Source: Lysinibacillus_B sp036662795 (GTDB lineage Bacteria; Bacillota; Bacilli; Bacillales_A; Planococcaceae). Taken from it: a DNA stretch of 64,000 bases. Positions 32,989 to 40,815 of this stretch are shown here, piece by piece (the first letter of the stretch is position 1; each line of letters begins with the position of its first letter). The stretch covers positions 122,582 to 186,581 of the forward strand of contig NZ_JBAFWZ010000003.1 of assembly GCF_036662795.1 (NCBI RefSeq). The letters run 5' to 3'. The position numbers were made by a program, and so were the translations under genes. The notes under the pieces are model-generated. The model worked only from the letters and a program-made list of their open reading frames with translations, searched no databases and was not told the origin of the DNA.

Positions 32989-33007
32989 ATTCGAATAGCA
33001 TTCGAAA
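32989..33007. promoter_or_regulatory. Tandem CATTCGAA repeats upstream of the SLH hydrolase
   Basis: CATTCGAA occurs twice, 11 bp apart (one helical turn), each containing the palindrome TTCGAA. It sits about 55-75 bases upstream of the SLH hydrolase ATG, with TATAGT and similar -10-like sequence between. It is a candidate activator or repressor site; no regulator is identified. Confidence 0.4.
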
Positions 33008-33149
33008 TCATGATTATTAAGGAATATTAACCATATTCATTCAATTTTATATTACTAGCTTGGCTTTTAAGCGGCTCTTTCATCTAAAACATACCAATCC
33101 ATTTACGATGAAAAAGAAAGCTTTTTGGCAGAAAAGCAATCTTAAAAAA

Positions 33150-33302
33150 CAAGGGGGTGTCCAGAAAGTAAAAACTTTCCCAACACCCCCACAATCCTTC
33201 ATAATTATCCATGAAGAAATATTGCCCCTACGGTGGTCGCATCAAAATGCCACCATCTTAGTCTCAAGGGGGACCGTCTCAAAATATTTTTGGGACAGCC
33301 CC
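33150..33302. repeat. Cluster of stem-loops between PadR and SLH hydrolase genes
   Basis: GGGGGTGT near 33156 pairs with ACACCCCC near 33183-33190, with an inner AAAGT/ACTTT. TTCAT/ATGAA and GGTGG/CCACC form smaller hairpins. On the minus strand GGGGCTGTCCCAAAA pairs with TTTTGAGACGGTCCCC at about 33267-33302, just after the padR-type stop. The last can terminate the padR transcript. The two outer stems look related in sequence and may be ends of a degraded mobile element. Confidence 0.5.
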
Positions 33303-33308
33303 TCTCCT

Positions 33309-33848
33309 CTAAATTTCCTCTTTTTGAATAAGATCAATTAACTTTTCGAAATACTGGATTGAAGTATTGATTCGAAAATGTGCATAATCGCTCACAAATT
33401 CTCCCAATACTTCTTGCCCAGATTCCACAAAATGTTTGCCCTCATATTGAGACATCCTATCCCACGTCTCTTTAATTTCATCTACTTTTTTCTCTAATAT
33501 ACGAACCACTTTATTTCGATCCACATATTTCATATTGGCTAAACCGATAATCATATCACCAATTGAATTTGCATTTTCAAACAGTTTATAAATCTTTTTC
33601 GGTAGGGCTTCTCGACCCTTATCAGTAATAGCAAATACTTGCTTGTCTGGTCGATGCTCTTCTTTGATGACCTCTTTTACCTCAATTAAGCCTTGCTTTG
33701 CTAATGATTCGAAATGATAGTATAGCTTACTCTCGGTAAGACCGTTGATCGTATCGAGAGGCTGTAATTCTGAGATTTGCTTTTTTAATTTATAAGGATA
33801 ATTATCCTCTTTCATTAGCTTAGTCAAAATGAAAATTTGAATTGCCAT
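33309..33848 (-). CDS. PadR-family transcriptional regulator
   Basis: The protein has 179 residues. The winged-helix N-terminus begins AIQIFILTKLMKEDNYPYKL, with ESKLYYHFESLAKQGLIEV as the recognition helix and wing, and a C-terminal dimerisation helix (VVRILEKKVDEIKETWDRM). PadR proteins repress transport or detoxification genes. It follows the ABC-2-type membrane protein gene by 66 bases on the same strand, and a palindrome lies before that gene, so self and neighbour repression is likely. AAGGAG precedes the ATG. Confidence 0.9.
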   Translation of the reverse strand: MAIQIFILTKLMKEDNYPYKLKKQISELQPLDTINGLTESKLYYHFESLAKQGLIEVKEVIKEEHRPDKQVFAITDKGREALPKKIYKLFENANSIGDMIIGLANMKYVDRNKVVRILEKKVDEIKETWDRMSQYEGKHFVESGQEVLGEFVSDYAHFRINTSIQYFEKLIDLIQKEEI

Positions 33849-33913
33849 TGTTTCAGCTCCTTAGGCAAATATTAGTTCTATTGTATCAAAACTAATCATT
33901 TACTTCAGCCGAT

Positions 33914-35080
33914 TTAAACTTTTGCTAACTCTTTTGTCTCTTTTTCATCGACTGGCAACTGCTTATGGAAAACCGAAACAATGACACTATTAATAAGCAT
34001 CGCTCCGATCCCAACTGCAATTAAGCCTAATAAATACGGACTAGCACTTGTGCTACCAAAAATATTAGCATAGTAAGCTTGCACCGAATAATACATCGGT
34101 GTCACATAGCTTGCCAACTCATATGGTGCATACATCATCTCACGTGTAATTGTTGCACCGTTCGCAAGTGTTTGCACTAATAGAATTGGAATATTTAAAA
34201 GCATACCCGCTTCTCCGAAAAGGAATACGACAATAGCGGTGAAGTTAAAGAATACCCAATAATTTAAAATCTGCTGTCCCCATATTAGAAGGAATGCATC
34301 GCTGCTTAAATCATTAATCCCAAAAGCAATTCCTGTTGAAGCTAAACCAGCAATAACACCGACTAGGATGGAAGTTAATTGTACATAAATGAACAAGCGT
34401 GTTCTGGAAGCTTTCCCACGATTGGCTTTAAAGGCACCGACTAATTGCATCGCTGAAATCATGGCGCCAACATATAGAGACATCGTTAGGAACATCGGTA
34501 GCATATTGTTATGCATACCATCTGGCATATCATTAATTGTCACAACATTGCCTACATAGCTATTTTCAATAAGCGCTGTCATTTCCTTTGCCTGCTCTTC
34601 AGGTACATTCAAATTCATTAGAATGCCCTGAGCTGTTTGCCTTGAAAATTGTGTACTTAATTGCTCATTAATTTGTGCAACAACTTGTGTCATAGACGAG
34701 GATACAACTGTTGCACCTGCTTCGTTCAACGTGAAATCAATACTTGATGATACATCACCATTTTGTAAATCGGCAGAAAACGTTTCTGGAATATGAACCA
34801 CTAAGGCTAGTTTGTTATCCTCTAGCTCTTGTAAAGCAGCCTTATTTGAAATCTCTGTTTTTATATTTTTAAATGGAAGCTGTTCTTCTAGGCTTTCTGC
34901 AATTTGAGCTCCAGCTTCTCCCTCATCATCATTCACTATGGCAACCGATAGACGATCAATATTCCCAGGTATCGCTGTGTACCCTGGCAAAAAGATTCCT
35001 AGCATACAGACTGCATAAAAAACACCCATAAATAAAGAAGCTGTTGCACCTTTACTTTTCAAAAACTCTTTAAATTTCAT
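33914..35080 (-). CDS. ABC-2-type / YhgE-Pip-like membrane protein
   Basis: The protein has 388 residues. One N-terminal helix (ASLFMGVFYAVCMLGIFL), a large external domain (about 45-185; LSVAIVNDDEGEAGAQIAES) and five or six C-terminal helices give the ABC2_membrane_3/Pip topology. No ATPase is encoded beside it. Family members export drugs or act in secretion (YhgE) and as phage receptors (Pip). It is regulated presumably by the following padR gene through the palindrome at 35124. GGAAGGG precedes the ATG. Confidence 0.8.
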   Translation of the reverse strand: MKFKEFLKSKGATASLFMGVFYAVCMLGIFLPGYTAIPGNIDRLSVAIVNDDEGEAGAQIAESLEEQLPFKNIKTEISNKAALQELEDNKLALVVHIPETFSADLQNGDVSSSIDFTLNEAGATVVSSSMTQVVAQINEQLSTQFSRQTAQGILMNLNVPEEQAKEMTALIENSYVGNVVTINDMPDGMHNNMLPMFLTMSLYVGAMISAMQLVGAFKANRGKASRTRLFIYVQLTSILVGVIAGLASTGIAFGINDLSSDAFLLIWGQQILNYWVFFNFTAIVVFLFGEAGMLLNIPILLVQTLANGATITREMMYAPYELASYVTPMYYSVQAYYANIFGSTSASPYLLGLIAVGIGAMLINSVIVSVFHKQLPVDEKETKELAKV

Positions 35081-35123
35081 CTATTAAACCCTTCCTAAGT
35101 AATATTCTATTTTAATTTTATCA

Positions 35124-35149
35124 GTTAAATTAAAGTACTCTAATTTAAC
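35124..35149. promoter_or_regulatory. 26-bp near-perfect palindrome, candidate PadR operator
   Basis: GTTAAATTA and TAATTTAAC flank the central AGTACT with a single mismatched pair. It lies 44 bases upstream of the ABC-2-type gene that is co-directional with padR. The size and AT-rich dyad fit PadR dimer sites. Confidence 0.65.
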
Positions 35150-35288
35150 TATGTAACATATTCTATTCTATTAGCTTTTCATTTGCAAACCAAAGATATA
35201 GATCGCTAACTATTTTTTGTCGAAAATATGAAGGAAAAGGTGGTAAATAACAGAAATTTATTACCCCTTTAGTATTTCAAAAAAAATA

Positions 35289-35328
35289 AACGCCATACCT
35301 CCTATGAAAAGATACGACGTTTTCTTAA
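35289..35328 (-). terminator. Terminator after the MFS remnant
   Basis: On the minus strand AACGTCGTATC faces GGTATGGCGTT with G-U pairs, followed by TATTTTTTT. It lies about 45 bases after the remnant's stop and still looks functional. Confidence 0.65.
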
Positions 35329-35366
35329 AATTGGGCCATATCAAATTGGTTCATAGGCTACGCTTG

Positions 35367-35618
35367 TTAGGTATTTTCCTTGTATCGAAATGCACGTTTA
35401 TAGAAAAGAATGCTAACAGCAACTAGTGCTGCAATAATAAAATACAAGCCCGCTTCATACTGGACTAGAACCCAGCCGCCGAAAATGGGCCATATAAAGG
35501 AGCCAATATTTTTTAATTGTGATGCGCCCAGATACGATCCCTTTTGCCCTTCTGGTGCGATATTTTCAATCAATACATTCATCGTAGGGAACGTACATAC
35601 TTCACCTATTCTCTTCAT
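35367..35618 (-). pseudogene. C-terminal remnant of an MFS multidrug-type transporter
   Basis: The 83 codons read IGEVCTFPTMNVLIENIAPE, GSYLGASQLKNIGSFIWPIF and a last helix (LYFIIAALVAVSILFYKRAF). These match helices 10-12 of MFS proteins (the IGE...FP...APxxxxGxYxG pattern). The first nine or so helices are absent, and upstream sequence gives no continuation in any frame. The ATG at 35618 has no good ribosome site. A terminator is preserved. It is a deletion remnant. Confidence 0.85.
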
Positions 35619-35801
35619 TAGGTGTAGTTGTTGATCAATGTTAATTCATGAAGTGTATATCTACCCACATTAGTTAGACTACGTTTACTAACTTTATACA
35701 AGGATGTATCATGAGCAGGCTAATATTACTGCTCTTTTTTACTAAGCACAAATAAGTTAAAATGAATAGAAATGGAATATTCTACAAAGGGGCTGACTGA
35801 T

Positions 35802-36035
35802 ATGAACCATGATAATGCTTATAGGTCATTCTTTTGGAAATGGCTTTTTATTGTATTTCCCCCTATTTTCCTTATAGGTATTCTTTCTGATTCTAATATA
35901 TGGAGAAATCAATTTAGAGAGCTCGAAGATTATGGATCATTTATTTTCTTTCTTTCCTATTACTTTATCGCTATATTTGGAATAACTGCCTTTTTCATTT
36001 CATTCGCTTGGAGAGTTAAGCAATCCAAAAAATAA
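35802..36035 (+). CDS. Small two-helix membrane protein
   Basis: The protein has 77 residues with two hydrophobic helices (WLFIVFPPIFLIGIL and IFFLSYYFIAIFGITAFFIS) and a basic tail (WRVKQSKK). No family is recognised. I take ATG at 35802 because AAAGGGG lies upstream; ten extra codons are open before it. It stands alone between the MFS remnant and the DUF3923 gene. Confidence 0.6.
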   Translation: MNHDNAYRSFFWKWLFIVFPPIFLIGILSDSNIWRNQFRELEDYGSFIFFLSYYFIAIFGITAFFISFAWRVKQSKK

Positions 36036-36122
36036 TTAAGCTTTATATAAACTGTATCGATTAATAACATCACTTCAACCGACCAGGTATGATTAGCCTC
36101 TCGGATAAAATTTACAATATAT

Positions 36123-36148
36123 TGAAACTAACGGGATATTTTATCGTA
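36123..36148 (+). promoter_or_regulatory. SigW-type promoter upstream of the DUF3923 gene
   Basis: TGAAAC (36123-36128) and CGTA (36145-36148) are separated by exactly 16 bases, identical in core and spacing to the sigW autopromoter at 63336-63361. The start would be near 36155, about 27 bases before the gene, with a GGAGGTG site between. Confidence 0.7.
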
Positions 36149-36181
36149 TGTATATTTATATAACTTTGCGGAGGTGACATT

Positions 36182-36406
36182 ATGATGAAATTATGGTGGG
36201 CAACAAGTTTGCTATGGGTCATATTATTTGGTGCTATCGCAATATTTATCGGTGCTCGAGAAGTAGATAGCGCCGGGGTAGAGCAAACTCCTGAGTTAAG
36301 ATTAGTTGCATGGATTGTGTTAGGCGTGGCTTTTGCTTTTATTGTATTATGTCAATCTGTATTTCTCTTTTTTGCAAGAAAAAGAAAATCAGCTTCAACT
36401 TATTGA
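36182..36406 (+). CDS. DUF3923 small membrane protein
   Basis: The protein has 74 residues with two helices (LWWATSLLWVILFGAIAIFI and LVAWIVLGVAFAFIVLCQSV) and the conserved connecting loop REVDSAGVEQTPELR, which matches DUF3923. The function is unknown. Two ATGs are adjacent; GCGGAGGTGAC precedes them. The SigW-type promoter at 36123 suggests that it belongs to the envelope-stress regulon. A terminator follows at 36441. Confidence 0.85.
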   Translation: MMKLWWATSLLWVILFGAIAIFIGAREVDSAGVEQTPELRLVAWIVLGVAFAFIVLCQSVFLFFARKRKSASTY

Positions 36407-36440
36407 AAATGGTTAGTCAATCCCCATTTAATACAAAGCA

Positions 36441-36474
36441 AAAACTCCATGTTAACTAAAATGGAGTTTTTTTT
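36441..36474 (+). terminator. Terminator of the DUF3923 gene
   Basis: AAAACTCCAT (36441-36450) pairs with ATGGAGTTTT (36461-36470), followed by more T. Confidence 0.9.
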
Positions 36475-36514
36475 ATGTCTAATACGAATTTAGGCAACGC
36501 TCTTTAAAGTAATA

Positions 36515-37405
36515 TTATACTATTTCTATCTCAATATCCTTCACAAATACAGCCTTACCTGAAATAGAGATTTCTAATTGTTCTTCTACCTCTTTTACAT
36601 GTACATATACACGTCCATCTTTATTAATTTCATGTCCTTGCTCCACTCTTAGTGTTGCAGGCAAACTAATATCTTTATCTACAAACGTTTTATAATACGC
36701 GCCCATTACGCCTGAAGCCGTTCCTGTAATTGCATCTTCAATAGTCCCCGAATGAGGAGCTGAAAAATGACGAGCATGCATATCGTTTCCAGGATCGCGC
36801 ACTTCAAAACAAATTGGATGTAGTGAAGCTTTTGGCATCTCTAATAAAATATTCGGAAATTCTTCGGTGTGTGGTGTCATTTTTGAAAAGCTTGCTAACT
36901 CTTTAACTGGGATAATTAACGTCCAAAGACCTGTACTTCCATAAACTATTGGATATTCTGAATGTAAATCTTCTTCTCGTAACCCAATGGAAGCTGCTAA
37001 ATCGGACTTTGAACCACTGAATGATTGAAATTGTGGTGTTGCCTGTTGCATGGTAATCAGTACTTCATTATTTTCTTCACGAACCTGTATCGGCAATACA
37101 CCAGCAAGGGTTTCAATTGTTAAAACTGATTTAGTTACTAACCCTTTCATTCGTAGGGCATATATCGTTCCCATTGTTGCATGGCCACATAAATTCACTT
37201 CATGCCCAGGTGTAAAGTAACGAATACGAAAATCAGCAACCTGCGAGGGAATAACAAAGGCTGTCTCATTAAATCCAACTGCAGCTGCAATAGCAAGCAT
37301 TTGTTCTTCTGTATAATCCTCCCCATTCAATACGACTCCAGCCGGATTCCCTTTCTCTGGAATTGAACTAAACGCATCGATATGTTTTACACTTACCTTC
37401 ACCAT
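36515..37405 (-). CDS. PhzF-family isomerase/epimerase
   Basis: The protein has 296 residues. The family pattern is complete: an N-terminal HIDAFSSIPEKGNPAGVV, catalytic Glu in VGFNETAFVI, FTPGHEVNLCGHATMGTIYA, and the C-terminal-half repeat ending DAITGTASGVMGAYY. PhzF-like proteins catalyse proton-transfer isomerisations; the substrate here is unknown and no phenazine genes exist nearby. GGAAGGGG precedes the ATG. The plus-strand DUF3923 terminator separates the convergent genes. Confidence 0.92.
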   Translation of the reverse strand: MVKVSVKHIDAFSSIPEKGNPAGVVLNGEDYTEEQMLAIAAAVGFNETAFVIPSQVADFRIRYFTPGHEVNLCGHATMGTIYALRMKGLVTKSVLTIETLAGVLPIQVREENNEVLITMQQATPQFQSFSGSKSDLAASIGLREEDLHSEYPIVYGSTGLWTLIIPVKELASFSKMTPHTEEFPNILLEMPKASLHPICFEVRDPGNDMHARHFSAPHSGTIEDAITGTASGVMGAYYKTFVDKDISLPATLRVEQGHEINKDGRVYVHVKEVEEQLEISISGKAVFVKDIEIEIV

Positions 37406-37668
37406 AATATGTATCCCCTTCCATCGTCGTAATCAAACTATACTTTGATTACTCGATAAGCGAAATTCTCTTACTGGTATGAAAATTCCTACTTTTATTG
37501 TATCGTAAATAAAAGGAACCGACACAGTCCCCTAGTTTAAAATTTGATTTCAATTCGTTCAACTGACATTCATCTTGTTAATACGACTTTGAGAAAGGTT
37601 CATAATTAAATTAAGATATAAATAGAAAATTTCTTCATAATACCAATACATACACAAGGAGCTTCATA

Positions 37669-38187
37669 ATGGAAACATGGGATTTATACGATAAGCATCG
37701 CAATAAAATTGAGAAACAGATTACTCGTGGAGATGCAATGCTTCCGAACGAGTTTCATGTAGTCGTTCATGTTTGTATATTTAATTCTAAAGGAGAAATG
37801 CTCATTCAGCAGCGACAGCCCTTTAAGCATGGCTGGTCGAACCTTTGGGATATCACTTGTGGCGGGAGTGCAATTGCTGGAGATACTAGTCAACAGGCCG
37901 CTTCGAGAGAATTATTTGAGGAGCTTGGCATTCATTATAATTTTGATAACATGCGGCCACAATTGACGATTAACTTTGAACGTGGATTTGATGATTATTA
38001 TTTAATCGAGCATAACGTTGACCTCAATGAACTGACGTTACAGGCAGAAGAGGTGCAGGCAGCCAAATGGGCTTCTAAGGAGGAAATCTTTATGCTAATG
38101 GAGCAAAAGATGTTTATTCCTTATTATGAAAGTATGATTGCCTTTCTATTTGAGGGGCGGCATCATTATGGCTCTATTCGTCTATGA
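37669..38187 (+). CDS. Nudix hydrolase (Idi-like NUDIX)
   Basis: The protein has 172 residues. It begins ETWDLYDKHRNKIEKQITRG, then HVVVHVCIFNSKGEMLIQQR and the Nudix box GSAIAGDTSQQAASRELFEE followed by LGI; the first box Glu is replaced by Asp. The start motif is like the YfcD/Idi-type Nudix group that acts on CoA or isoprenoid diphosphates. The substrate is unknown. Monocistronic, with CAAGGAG upstream and a terminator downstream. Confidence 0.9.
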   Translation: METWDLYDKHRNKIEKQITRGDAMLPNEFHVVVHVCIFNSKGEMLIQQRQPFKHGWSNLWDITCGGSAIAGDTSQQAASRELFEELGIHYNFDNMRPQLTINFERGFDDYYLIEHNVDLNELTLQAEEVQAAKWASKEEIFMLMEQKMFIPYYESMIAFLFEGRHHYGSIRL

Positions 38188-38218
38188 GTGTACACTACAA
38201 GTTTGAGATGAGAGAAAT

Positions 38219-38262
38219 AACCCACTCAATTATTAAAGTAGAGTGGGTTTTAATTTTTTTTG
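38219..38262 (+). terminator. Terminator of the Nudix gene
   Basis: AACCCACTC pairs with GAGTGGGTT around a 13-base loop, followed by TTAATTTTTTT. Confidence 0.9.
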
Positions 38263-38347
38263 AACAAAAATCCATATGAACTGCAATAGCTAAACGGTAA
38301 AACGATACAAGCCTTCTAATAACATTATAATTCTATTTAACTTGCAG

Positions 38348-38998
38348 TTATAGCCATTCATCACAGCTATAAGCTAGCTGTTGTAACTCGTTAAAGAATT
38401 GACTAGCGTGGTATCCGTCACATACAGCGTGATGGACTTGTATTGAAATAGGTAACAATACTTTATCTTCTTGATTAAAATATTTGCCACCTGTAATGAT
38501 TGGTAACAAGTATGTACCATCATTAAAAATATTTAAGTTAAACCCTGTGAAACTAGTCCACGGAATACAAGAAATAGGAATTAAATTTTGGGGTGCCTGT
38601 TTTTTCGGACTCAACTCTTTCACATCACCATATTGGTTCATGTCTTCTTGAAAATTTTTATAAAAGGATTTAAAATCCGCATTATAATCTGTCCATAAAT
38701 CAGAAAACGTTTTATCATCATTATGAAATATAGTATAGCTAGGATTCATTTGATCCCAATACCCAAGCTTTCCATCTTCATCAAAACAAGTTCTAAATTC
38801 AACGCGAGCATTAATAACCCTCATAACCATATAAATAAAGGTAGGGTAGAATTTAATATCCTCAGCACGAATTCGCTCTAACACCTTTGTAATATCTATA
38901 TTTGCAGTAATACTAAATGTGCATCTAGTATCATTTAAAAAATGCTCAAAGTAAGGTTTTCTATCCCAATTATTTATGTCTATTAAATGATGTTTCAT
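38348..38998 (-). CDS. catA: Type A chloramphenicol O-acetyltransferase
   Basis: The protein has 216 residues, the normal CAT length. The active-site His is in VHHAVCDGYHASQF and the Ser/Thr region is PWTSFTGFNLN; the N-terminus is IDINNWDRKPYFEHF. It acetylates chloramphenicol with acetyl-CoA as a cytosolic trimer; chromosomal homologues exist in Bacillales, so resistance is likely but may be weak. Upstream there is only GTGAGGAGG and a decayed hydrolase fragment; no cat-type leader peptide or attenuator hairpin is present, so expression looks unregulated. No mobile element flanks it. Confidence 0.9.
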   Translation of the reverse strand: MKHHLIDINNWDRKPYFEHFLNDTRCTFSITANIDITKVLERIRAEDIKFYPTFIYMVMRVINARVEFRTCFDEDGKLGYWDQMNPSYTIFHNDDKTFSDLWTDYNADFKSFYKNFQEDMNQYGDVKELSPKKQAPQNLIPISCIPWTSFTGFNLNIFNDGTYLLPIITGGKYFNQEDKVLLPISIQVHHAVCDGYHASQFFNELQQLAYSCDEWL

Positions 38999-39019
38999 TT
39001 TTTCCTCCTCACGCTTAAA

Positions 39020-39178
39020 TCAATTGTAATTCACCCAACTATAGGAAGCATTAAGAATTGCCGCTAACTCTTTAGGAGATTCTCTATTTACTTCATGTCC
39101 AGCGTTATCTATACAATGATACTCCGCTACTGAAATATGATTGGTTATATCTTTTGCCCCTTCACAATCACAATAATC
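39020..39178 (-). pseudogene. C-terminal fragment of an alpha/beta hydrolase
   Basis: The frame just downstream of the 39168 gene reads ITNHISVAEYHCIDNAGHEV, then NRESPKELAAILNASYSWVN, then stop (TGA at 39020-39022). The segment NAGHEVNRESPKELA is the catalytic-His end of alpha/beta hydrolases. No start and no upstream part (nucleophile elbow) remain. It was probably once a full gene in the position now held by neighbouring genes. Confidence 0.7.
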
Positions 39179-39716
39179 TTTTTTGAATAATTTCTAAGTG
39201 ATCTATTAAATTTTGTTTTATCTCTTCATTTTCACAGTAAGAAGCATAGGCTTTATAATAAGCTACGAACCCGTCATACATTGCTTGCAAAAATGGGTGC
39301 TTTGGCAGAGAAAAATCTTTACGAGACTCTAAGTCGTCTGGTAAAACTGATATTTCAAGTAAGGTGGGATCCTTTTTATTAGTTTGTACAGATATTGCTG
39401 TTATATCACCCTCTGGATGTGATAGGTTTGCATATCCTTTTTCGTGTGTTTCTATCAAAAGGTTTTCGTAAGTAGCCCAAACATGATTGATTAACGAGAA
39501 AATATCTTGACCAAAAATTTCTTGTCCATTATAGGTTACTTGAATGAAACCCATAAATAGATGTGGTGAGTCTTCAATGCTTGAATTCATAAGCTTTCGA
39601 AGAATCTCTTCGTTTTTCAGTTCTTCCAATACATAAAAATTCTTCTCAATTTCCTCCATCGGTGTCGGGTCACTAAGCCATGTATCATAACTCACCCATG
39701 TTTGTACATTGAACAA
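39168..39716 (-). CDS. Conserved-looking hypothetical protein
   Basis: The protein has 182 residues, soluble and acidic, with no signal or membrane helix. It opens FNVQTWVSYDTWLSDPTPME and has a helical C-terminus (MYDGFVAYYKAYASYCENEE). No family is recognised; it resembles in style small immunity or antitoxin-type proteins, but that is only an impression. The start is a TTG at 39716 with GGGAG 8 bases upstream. It lies 20 bases after the next hypothetical gene and is probably co-transcribed with it. Confidence 0.6.
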   Translation of the reverse strand: MFNVQTWVSYDTWLSDPTPMEEIEKNFYVLEELKNEEILRKLMNSSIEDSPHLFMGFIQVTYNGQEIFGQDIFSLINHVWATYENLLIETHEKGYANLSHPEGDITAISVQTNKKDPTLLEISVLPDDLESRKDFSLPKHPFLQAMYDGFVAYYKAYASYCENEEIKQNLIDHLEIIQKRLL

Positions 39717-39736
39717 ATAGAAAACTCCCTTCCTTA

Positions 39737-40261
39737 CTATAATTGTATTTCAGACATTAACTTCTTTAACCCCTCTACATTACCAACATTAAGCAGTTTT
39801 TGCCTAAAAGAAATAAACTCATTAGCTGCGTTAAGAATCTCAGATAAAAATTCTTCTTCAAGTACAATGTTGTTCGTCTCATTACAAAGGAATGTACCTG
39901 GATTTCTTTTTACTGTAAATAAAATCAGGTTCGCTGGTTTTGTAATAATTCTTTTGATGCTCCGTTCATGGTTATTCATGGCCATAGCATGTACTCCAAA
40001 ACCTATTTTTTTATATTGCAAGGTCATTTCTAAAATGCCCATCCACATGAAGTCAATATCATCCCAATCGATAAAGTTAGTCATCATAGTATCTGTTGTT
40101 GTAATAACTACTACACCATCTAACTTATGCCCTTTATGCCTCTTTAATTGTCTGTTAGCCACCTGAGTTGATAGACTGTCATTTAAGGCGATAAAAGAGT
40201 CTTGCATATTTCCAAACGTATCAATAGTTTTCTTTTCAATGTATGTGGTGATAGTAAGCAT
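39737..40261 (-). CDS. Hypothetical protein
   Basis: The protein has 174 residues, soluble, with no signal peptide. Distinctive parts are HKLDGVVVITTTDTMMTNFI, DWDDIDFMWMGILEMTLQYK and a helical C-terminus (LSEILNAANEFISFRQKLLN). No family is recognised. The ATG has GAGGGGTG 7 bases upstream. It is the first gene of a two-gene unit with the 39168 gene, behind a terminator that insulates it from the ester-cyclase gene. Confidence 0.6.
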   Translation of the reverse strand: MLTITTYIEKKTIDTFGNMQDSFIALNDSLSTQVANRQLKRHKGHKLDGVVVITTTDTMMTNFIDWDDIDFMWMGILEMTLQYKKIGFGVHAMAMNNHERSIKRIITKPANLILFTVKRNPGTFLCNETNNIVLEEEFLSEILNAANEFISFRQKLLNVGNVEGLKKLMSEIQL

Positions 40262-40289
40262 AAGCTACACCCCTCATTGCATAAATTAA

Positions 40290-40319
40290 AAACTCCATTT
40301 TGAATTTGAAATGGAGTTT
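40290..40319 (-). terminator. Terminator of the ester-cyclase gene
   Basis: On the minus strand AAACTCCATTT pairs with AAATGGAGTTT and is followed by TTTAATTTAT. It lies 29 bases beyond the stop. Confidence 0.85.
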
Positions 40320-40347
40320 CTTTTATAACTAAGTACGGGCTTATAAT

Positions 40348-40779
40348 TTAAACACTTCTACTATTCTGGTTGTGCTCTAATTGCTTTTGGATTCCTAACC
40401 GATCGATTTGAATCCAATACTCTGCAATTTTTTCGTTTTCTATTCTATATACCGCGCTTGCTATTTGTATGACTGGGAGCCCAGTTGGTTGGTATCCATC
40501 GATTTCGCCTACATGTGTACCGATTTGCTTCCAGCGTACATATACTTTATTTTCAGCTGCTAATAACTCCCCAATTTCTATAGAAAAATCACCATAAGCT
40601 TCTTGCATTTCTCTTACATGTTCAGCATAATCCTCAGGTGTTCTCAACACTGTTTGCTCTTCTTCAGATACAGTTTGATGGGCTAATACTTGCTCCCCCA
40701 TATATCGATGTGCATAATCAGGATTTATCCCTGATCGTACTTCTTCAAAAAATTCTCTAACTATTTGTTCTGATAGCAT
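40348..40779 (-). CDS. SnoaL-like ester cyclase family protein
   Basis: The protein has 143 residues. It shows the NTF2-like ester-cyclase pattern: VREFFEEVRSGINPDYAHRY near the start, then EDYAEHVREMQEAYGDFSIE, VYVRWKQIGTHVGE and the final IAEYWIQIDRLGIQKQL. These small barrel proteins act on varied substrates or none, so the role is unknown. Monocistronic; a GGGGAGGA site precedes the ATG. Confidence 0.85.
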   Translation of the reverse strand: MLSEQIVREFFEEVRSGINPDYAHRYMGEQVLAHQTVSEEEQTVLRTPEDYAEHVREMQEAYGDFSIEIGELLAAENKVYVRWKQIGTHVGEIDGYQPTGLPVIQIASAVYRIENEKIAEYWIQIDRLGIQKQLEHNQNSRSV

Positions 40780-40815
40780 GAAAATCCTCCCCTATTTATA
40801 TATCTATGAGAAATG

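Noticed and set aside
38999..39040. Chloramphenicol-inducible leader peptide before catA
   Set aside because: There is no short ORF with a hairpin sequestering the ribosome site; the space holds the tail of a hydrolase remnant.
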